A stretch of DNA of 64,000 nucleotides. Source: Hydractinia symbiolongicarpus. Its lineage: Eukaryota; Cnidaria; Hydrozoa; Anthoathecata; Hydractiniidae. The stretch lies in assembly GCF_029227915.1 (NCBI RefSeq), contig NC_079884.1, positions 23,064,001 through 23,128,000 of the forward strand. Direction: 5' to 3'. Position numbers and translations under genes: made by a program. This document shows, one piece after another, positions 1-10,712 of the stretch. Under the pieces are notes generated by a model. It was not told where the DNA came from, searched no databases, and saw only the letters and a list, made by a program, of their open reading frames with translations. Within the stretch, counting starts at the first letter, position 1, and the number at the start of each line of letters is the position of its first letter.

Positions 1-433
1 TAAAACCCCCTCAGACTTGCTACGCAAACGCTCTCATTTCTGTCCTTTGCAGATAATCATCGTCCTATGCCTGTCGCATCGAGTTTCTGTATTTAATTAG
101 TCGGGATTAGCTGACTACAGGCTTCACACTACAACGTCTTCGTCACATCTATCTTCTTGACGTAGAAAGTGTCCCTTTAACATTCTAAGAGTAATGTTTT
201 CAAGGTCCTCCCCTTATTGGTTCTGACAATAGGCTAATCTTCACGGTGATTTTTCGCTGTTTGTCTTTGTTTGATAGACTCAAATGTCTTGAAATGCTCA
301 CCTACCTTCAGCGTATATATTCTCTTTTTAGTTTCGGTTCTTTGTAGTAATACTGAACTAGTTTAAGTGCCTCTCTCGAGAAAATATGTTTGCGCTGCCC
401 TCTATCTCATCGATAATATAAGGTAAGGCAGAA

Positions 434-734
434 AGATGTGCATATTTTACATGGCTACCCTCACAAATATCGAAGGATATACCCTGCTTATTATTTCCAG
501 GGGGTGCCATGGCTTAGATGGGGAGTCCTAAAGTATGCTATGCAGACCTAATAAGGGTCTGAGCTCTACCAACGGCCCACACAATGTTCCATCTCCCCAA
601 TTCCCCTCACATGGCTTAGGTTAACTCAGGGCTATAGTAACATTCACCCGCCTATATTAAATCGCTGTCCAGGGGAATCGAACCCCGGTCTCCCGCACAA
701 AGTGCGAGAGTTATAACCTCTAAGCTACAGCGCC
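434..734 (-). mobile_element. tRNA-derived SINE
   Basis: Read on the minus strand, 734-662 folds like a tRNA. It has an acceptor stem starting GGCGCTG, an A-box-like GTAGCTTAGAGGTTA, an anticodon-arm region and a B box GGGTTCGATTCCCC. The body that follows matches the SINE copies at 56752 and 60000 (shared blocks around the AGCCATGTGAGG and TGGGCCGTTG motifs and the GAGCTC/GGGTC stretch). It ends near 434. The residue before the anticodon is not T and the unit continues past the tRNA, so this is a retroposon with an internal Pol III promoter rather than a working tRNA gene. Confidence 0.75.
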
Positions 735-2708
735 ATAAAATTGTTAGTTCCTTTATCTGCCTTGTCAAGGTTGTAGATACCTCATTTTTTTCTCAAAAAG
801 TCTGGCAATGGCCAACATTCCAGCAGGTGCTTCATAGTTCTTCATTGACGTTGATCTGCACGTGGTTAAAGACTATTTTTCACTTTTACAATCCAGGCAT
901 CTCACTGGTAAAAGTAAGTTCTGCTTCAAAACCCTGCATCCTGCAACTCAATTTGCTTTATTTCGCATTGCTCTGCGAAAGCTTCTATACCTGCGAGGAA
1001 TGCTTAGGACGTTTTTTTGTGTAGTCAAACACATTCCCACCCCCTTTTTGATGTTGTAGATTACTTTTACCCCTATACCCACCGATAGTCCTGTGTTAAA
1101 GGGTTCGATTCCAGAGCGAAGTGCTTTGATTTCAAACCCCGATGAGTTTTGCCAGAGACCATAAAAAAGTGGTTGTACAGGTGAGCGGTTGCGGTGTTTG
1201 TGCGGTTTAAGTATCTCAAACAAGAGATGATAAGCCACTAATCCGCCATGTTTTCACACGGTTTTCTTTTCCCATCATGCAGGTGTCATGTTCGTTGAAT
1301 ATAAATAGAATGTCCTTAAAGCCATCCTTTCCCGTGGAAATATATGTTGGATTCCGCTATATTCATCGTGTACTTCCTCAAACCAGGGTAACTCTCCTGC
1401 GCTTCTTGCTCTATTTTACCACGTGTTATCGTCACAGAGAAAACTTGATTCAGTGCCCTGTCGTATAACTCAGTAAAAACGTTTCTGACCAGCACCTTTC
1501 TCTTTGTTGTGAGTATATTCCAATCGAAAAAATGGTCGTAATTTTTTGAGTAGGGACTTCCCTCTACTCAAAAAAGTCTTTGCGTGTGCCATGTGCAAAG
1601 TGAGTTGCTGTATGTTTGTTGATGAACAATTTTACGTATGAATATATGAGACGTTCCAGATGCTGGACAAGTTATCTGTGAAAGGAGGATTTGACCGCCG
1701 TTTACCCTATCTCCGGACTCCGAAATAGTACTACTTGTAATCTTTCAACTTGTGAGTAAACGCCGGTCTAAAATTTGTAAATATAAAAAGGAAAAAAAAA
1801 GAATAAAAATGTGATTAATAGTTTTTTTTCGAGTGTGGAAAAAATGCTAGAGGAGCAACCAAACATGTAAATATGGTATTCCCCTGAGTGGATAGTCCGC
1901 AAATAAGTTGCCATGCAACGAATAAGCAACAGTGGATCCTGTGAAACGTAAGCAACATTGAGCATTATCCAATTTTTGTATTGCTTACAAAAAAAGTGTG
2001 TGTTATTTAAACGCCCTTATACGACATACGAACGATTTAAGGGAGAATTATTACTATTTAAGTTATCAGTTCAGAGCAATAGCACGTAACAATCACGTGA
2101 CCATCGCCCTTATCATGGAAAGAATCACTTTGCGAGGATGAGGCAATCTTCTGACGAGTTATGTTTTTTTTAATCACGTATACAAAGCATTGTTGGTTCA
2201 CACTTTCAAAGCAACAAATGATGGTCATCTCAAGGATTCAGTCAATTTGGAAGTGATTATTATTAATGTGCACAGATGCATTAAAGCGAACACAGAACAT
2301 ATGTTTCACTCCAAATCACCCGCAGAACATGTCTATATATAAGGCTTCGTGTGTTTATTGTGGCGTAGGTGCAGGGTTTGTTCTTGACTGGATTGTTTTC
2401 TCTGTTAGCGAAGTTTAGCTGGGCCATATGTAAAAGCACACGGTCGCTGACCATGACTGTAAGCGTAATTTTTAACTAACCGCGGTATCTTGTTAAATTA
2501 GGTGTTTGATATCCAGATGAGTGCGCCCTTTCACTTTAGTGCATCTACGGCGCTGTTTCGACGCCAGTTACGTTATTAAAACTTTTATTTCTAATTCATT
2601 CCACAAGTCAGACAAGAATCAGAAGTAGAAAGGCGATTTATCATTGGTATCAAGTGATTTTAATTTACACAGAAGTTAAAAATAGAAGAAATGACGGCAT
2701 GATTAAAT
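735..2708. other. Intergenic spacer, no gene recognised
   Basis: Only short reading frames without recognisable domains are present. The one clear structure is a 12-bp inverted repeat, TTTTTTGAGTAG at 1542-1553 with its complement at 1564-1575, which could form a hairpin. Otherwise I see nothing here. Confidence 0.5.
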
Positions 2709-2909
2709 ATTAGCGAGTTTAAGATCCGAAACCCGGAACGGCAACGGCGACGTATAAGGAACTGGAACTAGCCGTTCCAGTCGCGGTATTTGTCTTGTTA
2801 AGCTTTTTTGGCGGGAGAAATTAAAACCGAAGGTAGCGAGCGAAAAACAGCAACTAAAAAATGCCTAAGTTAAATCGTTGAATCGTTGCTGTTAGCTTAT
2901 GACAATAAT

Positions 2910-3911
2910 ATGATCATTGATGGTGTATTTGTGCCTTTGTATGATCTTAACTCATCAAAAAATCCAGAAATACCCTATTGGATGTATGATAGATTTAATC
3001 TTGAAGTACTATGTGATGATGAGTGCAGAACTGAATTTTGTTTTTTGAAGAATGATATTTACAGGTTTAATGATGTTTTACAAATACCAGATAATATTTG
3101 CTGTTATAATGGCATTGTATGCACAACGATATAAACGGTTTGCTTATCCCTGCAGATACCTTGACATGGTCCCTCGTTTTGGTAGATCTATACCTGAACT
3201 GTGCATCATTTTGCAACATATGAAAATTTTTATTTTTATACGCTGGGGTCATTTACTAAATTCTTTTAACCAAGTTTGGCTTACACGTGATTGTCTAGAC
3301 GTTTTTACTAACAAAATTCATGACAAGGGTGCACCACCTGAAAACTGTTGGGGCTTTATTGATGGAACTGTCAGACCATTTAGTCGGCCAGGTGAGAATC
3401 AGCGCATAGTCTACAATGGACATAAAAGAGTACACGCCCTTAAGTTTCAATCAGTAGTGACACCAAATGGGCATATAGCTAATATGTTTGGTCTTATAGA
3501 GGGAAAACGTCATGACTGTGGCATGCTGGGAGATTCATGGCTTCTTAACCTCCTTCAACAACATAGTTATAACAGTAATGGAAATCCGCTGTGCAAATAT
3601 GGAGACCCTGCATATCCACTCCGGGTTCACCTGCAATCTTGTTTTAAAGGAGCTAATTTAAATACACAACAAAAGACTGGAATAAAAGTATGAGTGAGGT
3701 TAGATTGGCTGTTGAATGGTCGTTTGGTGAGATAGTAAGCTATTTGAAATTTCTTGATTTTAAAAAGAACTTGAAAATTGGTTTATGTTCAGTTGGAAAG
3801 ACATACCTTTTTTGTGCTTTATTAAGTAATGCTAGAAACTGTTTATATTGAAATCAAGTATCAAAGTATTTTGATCGTGAACCTCCTGTTTTAGAAGAAT
3901 ACTTCCAGTGA
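2910..3911 (+). pseudogene. Harbinger transposase (HARBI1/DDE_Tnp_4-like), frameshifted
   Basis: The translation matches PIF/Harbinger nucleases across three reading frames. The first ATG in frame is at 2910. The first frame, to about 3125, carries NDIYRFNDVLQIPDNICCYN. The second, about 3125-3690, carries RFAYPCRYLDMVPRFGR, GFIDGTVRPFSRPGENQR and YGDPAYPLRVHLQ. The third, from about 3690, carries SEVRLAVEWSFGEIVSYLKF. The catalytic triad is still visible: Asp at 3361-3363, Asp at 3604-3606, Glu at 3714-3716. Two frameshifts (near 3130 and 3680) mean no full protein can be made. In intact elements this enzyme cuts and joins the transposon ends with the help of the Myb-like partner encoded at 4372-4960. 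Confidence 0.85.
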
Positions 3912-4169
3912 TAATTTATGTTGTTCGTCCCACTAAGCCCTCAACAGTCACTAGAGTAAATGCAATGCATATAAAGAAGTAATTTTTTCTTTTTTATAGC
4001 TCCACAACAAAATGCATCTTACAACTAATATAACTATACACTACCAAATAACTGGTAGAACAAAACAACTGAAACAACTAAGTATATACACTACCAGTAA
4101 AGTGGTATCCTTTTACAAAACAAAATTAAATCAACTAGAAGAGAAATGTTAAAACATTTGATAAACTTA

Positions 4170-4295
4170 GGGGGCATGCAAAAAATATGTTCGCCTTAAG
4201 GGGAGGGGAATCAGTCAAAATGAACGAAAGTGAACAAGGGGTGGAGTGGGTCACAATTCCATGATTTTGAGTGAATATACTTTTCGCATGCCCCC
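4170..4295. mobile_element. Small TA-flanked MITE nested in the Harbinger element
   Basis: A 126-bp unit starts GGGGGCATGC and ends GCATGCCCCC, with imperfect pairing continuing inward. It is flanked by TA at 4168-4169 and 4296-4297. It has no coding capacity. It sits between the two Harbinger genes, so it inserted after the host element did. Confidence 0.6.
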
Positions 4296-4371
4296 TACAT
4301 CAAAATTATTTAGATACAAGTTTATCAATTAATAACATTAAAGTAGTCTGTTGCTGCTGAAACAACATAAG

Positions 4372-4960
4372 TTATTGTTGTTGTTCTGCTTTTCGTACTT
4401 TGAGCTCCTCTTCTTTTAGGTTAGCTTTTTGTTGAAGTTCTTCCTTTCTGAGCTGCACCTTCATGGCTGCTTTCTCCTTAAGATAAGCTATAGTTTCAGA
4501 GCCATTACTTCTTAAAGGTTTACTACAATTTTCTTCCATACTACGATCTTTTGTTTCCGAAAAAGTCTCTAAACTTCTTTTCCTCATCTCCTTAGATTTT
4601 TGCATATCTCCTTCTTGTTTTGCTTTCTTGTTTGCTGTTTGTTTCCATTGCTCTTCTTCAGCTCCATCTAATCTTTCCATAATAACCTGAAGGGCTATAT
4701 CTAACTCTGTCTCTTCAGGACTTATACCTGATGCACATTCTTCTGCATTAATTTTCTTTTTAAAGTGTTCTAGCAAGGAATTCAAGTGATCTCTAACTGA
4801 TCTAGCATTTACACGAAAGCTAGGTTCTTCAATTATATTCAATGCATCAGGTATCTGCTGTCAGATCCCTTTCCTCTCAACTGAACCTTTACGATAATTG
4901 TATGGCTCATACAACAGTATTTCTCTTATAAATGTAATATCGCTTCTTAGTCCAACGCAT
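4372..4960 (-). pseudogene. Harbinger accessory Myb/SANT-like protein, nonsense-mutated
   Basis: The minus-strand frame encodes a stretch typical of the second Harbinger protein. It has an N-terminal LYEPYNYRKGSVERKG segment, a SANT-like helix region with RVNARSVRDHLNSLLEHFKK, then SGISPEETELDIAL and a charged Glu/Lys/Gln-rich coiled-coil tail. The family protein binds the transposon ends and brings the transposase into the nucleus. An in-frame TGA at 4861-4863 interrupts the first helix, where related proteins usually have a tryptophan codon. No ATG is visible near the downstream part. The copy is therefore dead. It runs towards the transposase gene, as in intact elements. Confidence 0.75.
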
Positions 4961-5239
4961 TGGGCTGAATTTTACTTCACACATCCTTAATGATTAGTAC
5001 CTACAAAGCGAAAAAAATCTATACAACCAGAGTAAACCAGTAAAACTTCTACATATCTTATAAAAACAAACAACAACATACAAAATCGAGCACAGTTCTA
5101 TACAGCAAGAAAATTTCTTAACTTTTACTCATTAACCTCCATATCCAATAATACTTGAAACTGATTCAATCATACAACATTCCCAGAAGCTCTTTTTAGT
5201 TAAATAAATAGCAAATTTTTACTAAACTTGTCACTTTTT

Positions 5240-6255
5240 CACAAACGGAGTGTATATTTTGCCGGTACCGGCAGGTTAAGGAAGAATATTAATCTGCCGG
5301 CAGTAAATTTCCCGCCAAATCGCTACATCAACATCATTCAGGCATTATCGTCATGCATGGCGGATGCGGTTGATGGTGGAATTTTCGGAAAGGGAGACTT
5401 ACATCAACTTACATATTTACTGGAAAGACTTTAAACTCGCCGAATCAATTACCCCGCCCCCTGGTGGCCATTCTGTACGAAACGCGAAAAGTCAAAAAAA
5501 AGTCATGAATTTTGAATGGTAAGTACTGTCGTAAAAAAGAATGACTATAAACCGTTATTAACATTTAGTAAAAGATATTTACACTGAGCCTGTGGAAGAT
5601 AGGGCAGTTGGTAGCTTATTTAAATTTGTGATGATTACCACCGATGGTAAAAACGCCTGAAACTACCAAAAGGAGAAAGATACAAACAGCAGAAGGGAGA
5701 GAAAATCGTGACATCAGGAAAATGTTCAACTCGGGAAAGAAAAAAAAGACACCAAAAGTTATTGTAATTGATAAATGATTAAAGAAACATTTGTTTTAAT
5801 AGCACAGATTGGAATATTTGCTTTTTTAACAAAGTTTACAATAACTCTTTTGTCATTACATTCTTAAAATAATGTTACCATATTCTGTTAGGAAAAAGGA
5901 GATGAAAAAGCAATCGAGGAAGGTATATAGCCGGCATTATAATTTTTACCACTTGACTCGTGCTTTCCGCTATTACTGCCGGCAGACTAATGTTTTTCTT
6001 TATTCTGCCGGTAGTTGGTTACTGCTGGCAGAATTAATAGTTAGCAATATGTTTTGTTATGTCGTAAATTAGTCCCTCGTAGTCATATAATGTTCCAGTT
6101 ATTTTTGTAAAATTATGTGTAGTTTATTAAAATAATTAAAGGCTTGGATTAGTACCACAATAAAAAATGATTAATACCCCCTTTATTCTACCGGTAATTA
6201 GTGCCGGCAGAATAAATACTCCCACCTATTCTGCCGGTACCGGCAGAATATCCAC
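5240..6255. mobile_element. Nested inverted-repeat element with TGCCGGTACCGGCA ends
   Basis: About 55 bp at the left (about 5250-5310) is repeated in reverse complement at the right (about 6180-6250). Both ends hold the palindrome TGCCGGTACCGGCA, an AT-rich spacer and CTGCCGGCA. More CTGCCGGCA-like sites occur inside, for example near 5978 and 6006. No protein is recognisable. It lies within the Harbinger element and looks like a non-autonomous DNA transposon; the exact ends and target duplication are unclear. Confidence 0.55.
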
Positions 6256-6836
6256 GTCCTTTCACAAACCTTCAGAATCAGCAAAATGGCGTTATTTTCT
6301 AATTCGCTGCGCTCAAGCGAAAATAAGCTTATTTATTTTCTTATTTTTGTGACAGGGAAGACTCAAAGAACTTCGACTAGTAGTACGGTTTTACTGATCT
6401 TGTGCTGCTCCAGAAGACGTTTTTCCAAGTTTTTCGATCCAGTGGTAAGCCTCTGTTCTAGATTTTCGTTCTGTTTTCGGAATTTACGGTCAAAGTAGTT
6501 TGTTAGATGTTGCAGTATGTCAGTGTTCAGCGTTAATTGTGTCCAATAACGCTTCTTGTTGCTCAGTCATTTTGAGTGAACTGTGGACAAACAGTTTTAA
6601 CGTGTACGGTTCAAGAACTAATTGACATGTGAACGCTTTCATGCCTTGTACGCCCTTTAAACACTTAAAAACCACGTGGCCGGCCTTGGCCATACATACG
6701 AAAATAAATACAATTGTGAACGTGAGCTCTACGACGGCAGTTAGGGAATCACCCGAAATGAGCATGCGCATTAGAGAACTTTAATGCGTTTTCGTTCCCG
6801 TTGCCGTTCCGGTTTTCGGATCTTAAACTCGCTATT

Positions 6837-7300
6837 TAGACCGAAAAGAGCGGTCGTCCATGACTGCTTAGCACTACCCGGTATATACAATGAGAAATAG
6901 ACATGTGTGCACTGGGATAAGAACGTGGAACCATGAAAAGAAAGGCGCAAATATGAAGGTCTAGTTTTGGTGTTAAAAACGCGCTATTGACATTTTTTTG
7001 TTATCCGGTAATTTGGGTTGCGCTTTAAATATTTCACCAACGCGTTGTGAATGATAAAAATTGAAAAAAAAAACATTCCTCTCTCATTTCTTATAGAACA
7101 TCAACAGGTAGCAGATATATTTCACGTCGGGTAAAAGGAGCTTAATTTCAAGTTAATTACTTAATTACATTATAAAAGTAATTTAAATCATTTTAAAACA
7201 TAATTATTTAGAGAGCCATTGTATTGTTTTGAATTTTAAGATTCAATCAAGTGTAACAGGCTAGTTCTGAATTTAAAAAAATCAATACTGTGGTGACTCA
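6837..7300. other. Spacer between the Harbinger element and the Ly6-like gene
   Basis: AT-rich sequence. I see no coding region, repeat or RNA gene here apart from the conserved promoter-proximal block that begins near 7300. Confidence 0.4.
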
Positions 7301-7305
7301 AAATA

Positions 7306-7343
7306 GAAGGAGGGAGTTGTTATAAACTTTGTAAACGACAAAC
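7306..7343 (+). promoter_or_regulatory. Conserved block upstream of Ly6-like gene A
   Basis: A block containing GGAG, AGTTG and TATAAACTTTGTAAAC ends just before the ATG at 7344. Almost the same block precedes gene B, read on the minus strand from about 13755 to 13717. The surrounding non-coding DNA is not conserved between the two genes. The TATAAA at 7321 is only 23 bases from the ATG. The block could be a core promoter with a very short 5' UTR, or a translation or trans-splicing context. Which of these is unknown. Confidence 0.45.
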
Positions 7344-8977
7344 ATGAAGTTACTCCTTGTTGCTTTTATTGCAAGTGCTGTGCTTTATACAGGTAATGTT
7401 CAGTCTTCTTTGGTCTTTTTTAGCCCAGTAGGATAACTTTGAAAATAGCAAGGATTAAATCTATAAAAATGTTCCTTATTTTGAATAAAACGATTTAATA
7501 AAGATGGGAAGAGGCTTTTAACATGTTTTTTAGGTACGCTAGAAACAACGCATGTGTATAATTGCGCGCAGGAAGCCCAAAACCCAAAAAACATCGCGAA
7601 AATTACCTAAAAAGTTATGGAAAAGGGCCAAGAGGTGTGTAAGACATTAGACTAGAGGAGATTTTACAAAAAGGGTATTTAAAATAAAGAAAGAGTCGAC
7701 TATAATGCTTGTCATAGTAACCTGAAAACGCTGAATGAGAATACAAATACGTCTATTATTTGCAATTTTAGGATATGCTCTGAAATGCCACACTGGCATA
7801 AGTACAAATCCAAATCAAATCGTGCAACAGGAATGTGTTGGTGTCAGCACGTGTTTGCACGTCAAATTTTCAGTGTTTATTGCAGCTGCTGGAAATCTAA
7901 GTATCAGTGTAGAACAAGGGAATTGCTGGCAAAAGAGTGTTCCAAAAGAGACGTTTTGTGATGGTGTGACGAAAGATCCTAACGTGGCGAAACTTATATC
8001 ATCATGCAACGTAAATATGACTTTGTTTTGCTACTCTTCTTATTGCATTTTACTTTTGAATCCTGGTCAAATTTCCTTGGTAGTAAGGCAGCTAAGGTAG
8101 AGTATACCCCTTTCTCACCCCTCTAATCCTCTACCCCAGTATCAATGTTTTCCAATGTGTTGATACCAGTTTTGAGCATTGATACTGAGAGAAAGGGCGT
8201 GGTTGTTACCTTGCTGTTGCGTCTATTGTCATTTCAAGGCTTTAAAACTTGTATGCATTCAAAGCTAGTTATATAGCTCTTCCCCAGTATAGTAGGAACA
8301 TTTGGCAACATTTAGGCTTTTTGGAATTAGATTTAAATGCTGGTATTTAGATGTTGGCACATGTTTTTGTATATAAATTGTGCAGTGTTTTAATACTTGC
8401 GCCTTTTTTCATTTTCGCCCCTTTTCTGCGAAAGTTTTTGCATTTTTCATGCGAATTTATAGCCAATTAAAAAAATGTAAAAGTTTTTCACGCAAAAAAT
8501 CTTCTTTTTCCAATCAATTTTAAGGCACTTTCTGAATTTCTTGTTATCAAAATAATCAATGACACATGGATGGATATTATGTTTATTTTTAGCTCATTCG
8601 CGAAAGTGTTTTTCACGCGAAAAAAAACCTAATTCTTTAATTCTCAACAGTTTTTTCCGCGAAATTTGTTCCAAAAACCGCGAACACGAAAGTTTATTCC
8701 ATACATTTCGTTTTTTTTTTGTTAAGCGAGAGTTTCTGTCCTTAAAGTAACATGTTTTTCTAACAGTATGACGTGCAGGTTTACGTGAATTATTATACTG
8801 TGTTTCTTTTTCAATAAAGTTTAATTTTTGGTATTATTTTAGGCAACTGTGTGTGACACTGATGAATGCAATGTAATCAGCGGACAATGTCCATCTGCTG
8901 CTGTTGTTGCTGGACCAAATCTTCTCGTGCTGTTTGTCACTTTCGTCATCTTGATGACAAGTTTGAAAGTCTTCTAA
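7344..8977 (+). CDS. Ly6/uPAR-like GPI-anchored protein, gene A (140 aa, 3 exons)
   Basis: The exons are 7344-7392, 7772-8010 and 8843-8977. All junctions are GT-AG, phases 1 and 0. Residues 1-16 plus the junction Gly form a signal peptide (MKLLLVAFIASAVLYT). The mature part begins YALKCH, the usual LxC start of a Ly6 three-finger domain, and ends with CDTDECN, the hallmark C-terminal Cys-Asn motif. It has nine mature cysteines. The last 25 or so residues are hydrophobic (NLLVLFVTFVILMTS), as expected for a GPI-attachment signal. The protein should sit on the outer cell surface; the ligand is unknown. A close paralogue, gene B, lies convergent at 12032-13716 with the same exon phases and cysteine pattern. 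The family call is an inference from motif and architecture; a secreted toxin-like three-finger protein is less likely because of the C-terminal anchor. Confidence 0.8.
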
Positions 8978-9423
8978 TTACCTGTAACATATGAGTATGC
9001 GTCCATAGGATGTAAATCTGGAAAACTTTACCAAGATTCTTTATAATCTCATTAAACCTGTTTGTAGCTACTTCTGTTATTCGCTTTAATAATAACAATA
9101 ATAATAATAAAAGTAATCCTGCCTTGTTTTCATTGAACGCCCATATCACTGAGTTTATATTACCCGATTGAGAAAGAAAATGATTCATTAGTACAGGAAT
9201 GTCACTTATACAAACATAATAATTATCTTAGAATTTTTAATTGCTACATTGTGACAAACTCATTAAAAGTGAAATAAACAACTGGTAGCCATCTTTTTAC
9301 TGCACCTTATCGTTATCCCTATCCTATGATTCGACATGTTCTTGTCTAATGCAGTCTAAGTATTTTACATAAAACTTGTAGTACATATTTATGTGTGCAA
9401 GGAAAAGATGACCAAAAACTACA

Positions 9424-10341
9424 TCTATATAATAATACGCCAGTTCTGTCTGTCTGTCTATCTGTGACTTTTGCAAAGTGGATTATATTCTTTAAAATTT
9501 TCTTTAACGAATTCTATAAAGCATCGCCTACAAAATTGTTCTGTAATTTACCAAACTTTAACGTTCCTCGAAAACATATCATCCTATACATTATTTTGAT
9601 CAGCGTTTCAACCTCTACACATTACAATAAAAGAATAAAATAAACTAGTCGATAAAGTCCGTGGAAAAATCTACTTAGGCAGGAGGACAATGTAAAAATT
9701 GGTTATTTTAGACTTTTCGCTAATGTCAGTGGTGCATATGCAAGAACACATTGACGAAATTGAGTTTATCCGTTGCGTTTATTGTGTAGATCTTTAAACG
9801 CTTATCAAGAAAATGTATAGGATCGTGTACTTTTGACAAACGGTTGCAGAGAAATTAGGATTGAAGGCTTTTTGGTGACGTCATCAACCCGCCCATTCCG
9901 AAACGGATTCGGGGACCCAGGTTTGGGAAACTTACCCAGATTGGTCCCAGGTAGTGCCAGTTACCTACGCGGTGAAAAATTATTGACGTCACCACCTCGT
10001 TTCCAAGTTATTTGGCCTCAGTTTTAAGTGCACTGTATTGGCTTCATTAATTTAATATACTTTCCTTTGACGTTAATATTATTTTAACGTTAAAGTTTGG
10101 TAAATTACAGAACAATTTTATCGGCGTTGTTTTACAGAGTTTATCAAAGTAAATAGTGAAGAATATAATCCACTTTGCAAAAGTCACAGACAGACAGACA
10201 GACGGAACTGGCGTATTATTATAGAGATTTCTCTAATTTTTTTGGGATCTTCACTGCTGACGTCAGCAAAACATCTAAAGCTACCTATTTTTCCATTTTT
10301 TTTTTCTGCCTTAGTGGATTTTTCCACGGGCTTTATCGACT
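9424..10341 (+). mobile_element. Helitron-like non-autonomous repeat A (interrupted)
   Basis: It starts TCTATATAATAATACGCCAG and continues into a GTCT repeat. Its other end, near 10310-10341, holds a GTGGA-TTTT-TCCAC hairpin followed by CGGGCTTTATCGACT. A start with TC and a hairpin just before a CTAG-type end fit Helitron-like elements, which do not make target duplications. The unit is split by repeat C on the other strand (9645-10227). There is no Rep/helicase gene, so this is a non-autonomous copy. Boundaries are approximate. Confidence 0.45.
9645..10227 (-). mobile_element. Helitron-like non-autonomous repeat C, nested and inverted
   Basis: Read on the minus strand it starts TCTCTATAATAATACGCCAG at 10227. 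It carries the same GTCT-rich and CTTTTGCAAAGTGG start as repeat A, and ends TTTATCGACTAG at 9645, followed by T. Together with repeat A it creates a strong inverted pair (9424-9490 against 10155-10225). It appears to have inserted into repeat A. Confidence 0.45.
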
Positions 10342-10712
10342 CTCTATATAATAAAACGCCAGTTCTACACAATAGAGACAAACTGAATTTCGTCAAATTG
10401 TTTTCGCATATGCACTGCTGACATCATCAAAGGTCTAAAATAACCAATTTTTACATTGTCCTCCTGCCTAAGTGGCTTTCTCCATGGGCAAAATTTTTAA
10501 ACCCTTATATATCCTTAGGTGTTTGTCCAAAACAAATAATCCTATACATTATTTTAATCAGCTATCCAAGCTCTACAGAATGTAGTCATCTTGAAAACAA
10601 GGTTCTAATTCTTTTTTTGTGGAGGGGTTGATGACGTCATCAAAATTCAAATAACACTTCTTTTTCTTTTTTATCCTGCCTCAGTGGATTTTACACGGGC
10701 TTTATCGACTAG
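10341..10712 (+). mobile_element. Helitron-like non-autonomous repeat B
   Basis: It starts TCTCTATATAATAAAACGCC immediately after repeat A and ends CGGGCTTTATCGACTAG at 10712, followed by T, with a hairpin-like GTGGATTTTACAC just upstream. Internal sequence (TTACATTGTCCTCCTGCC) is shared in inverse orientation with repeat C near 9675-9700. The result is a head-to-tail array of the same repeat family. Confidence 0.45.

Larger units (their letters stand above)
2712..6833 (+). mobile_element. PIF/Harbinger DNA transposon (decayed, with nested insertions)
   Basis: The ends are inverted repeats of about 41 bp. The left end (2712-2752) starts AGCGAGTTTAAGATCCGAAA. The right end (6793-6833) is its near-exact reverse complement, with about three differences. 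The flanks are ATT at 2709-2711 and ATT at 6834-6836, a 3-bp target duplication; the family usually duplicates TWA. Inside are a DDE transposase relic on the plus strand and a Myb/SANT-like accessory relic on the minus strand, the usual two-gene convergent layout of Harbinger elements. Two smaller inverted-repeat elements (4170-4295 and about 5240-6255) are nested inside. Confidence 0.85.
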
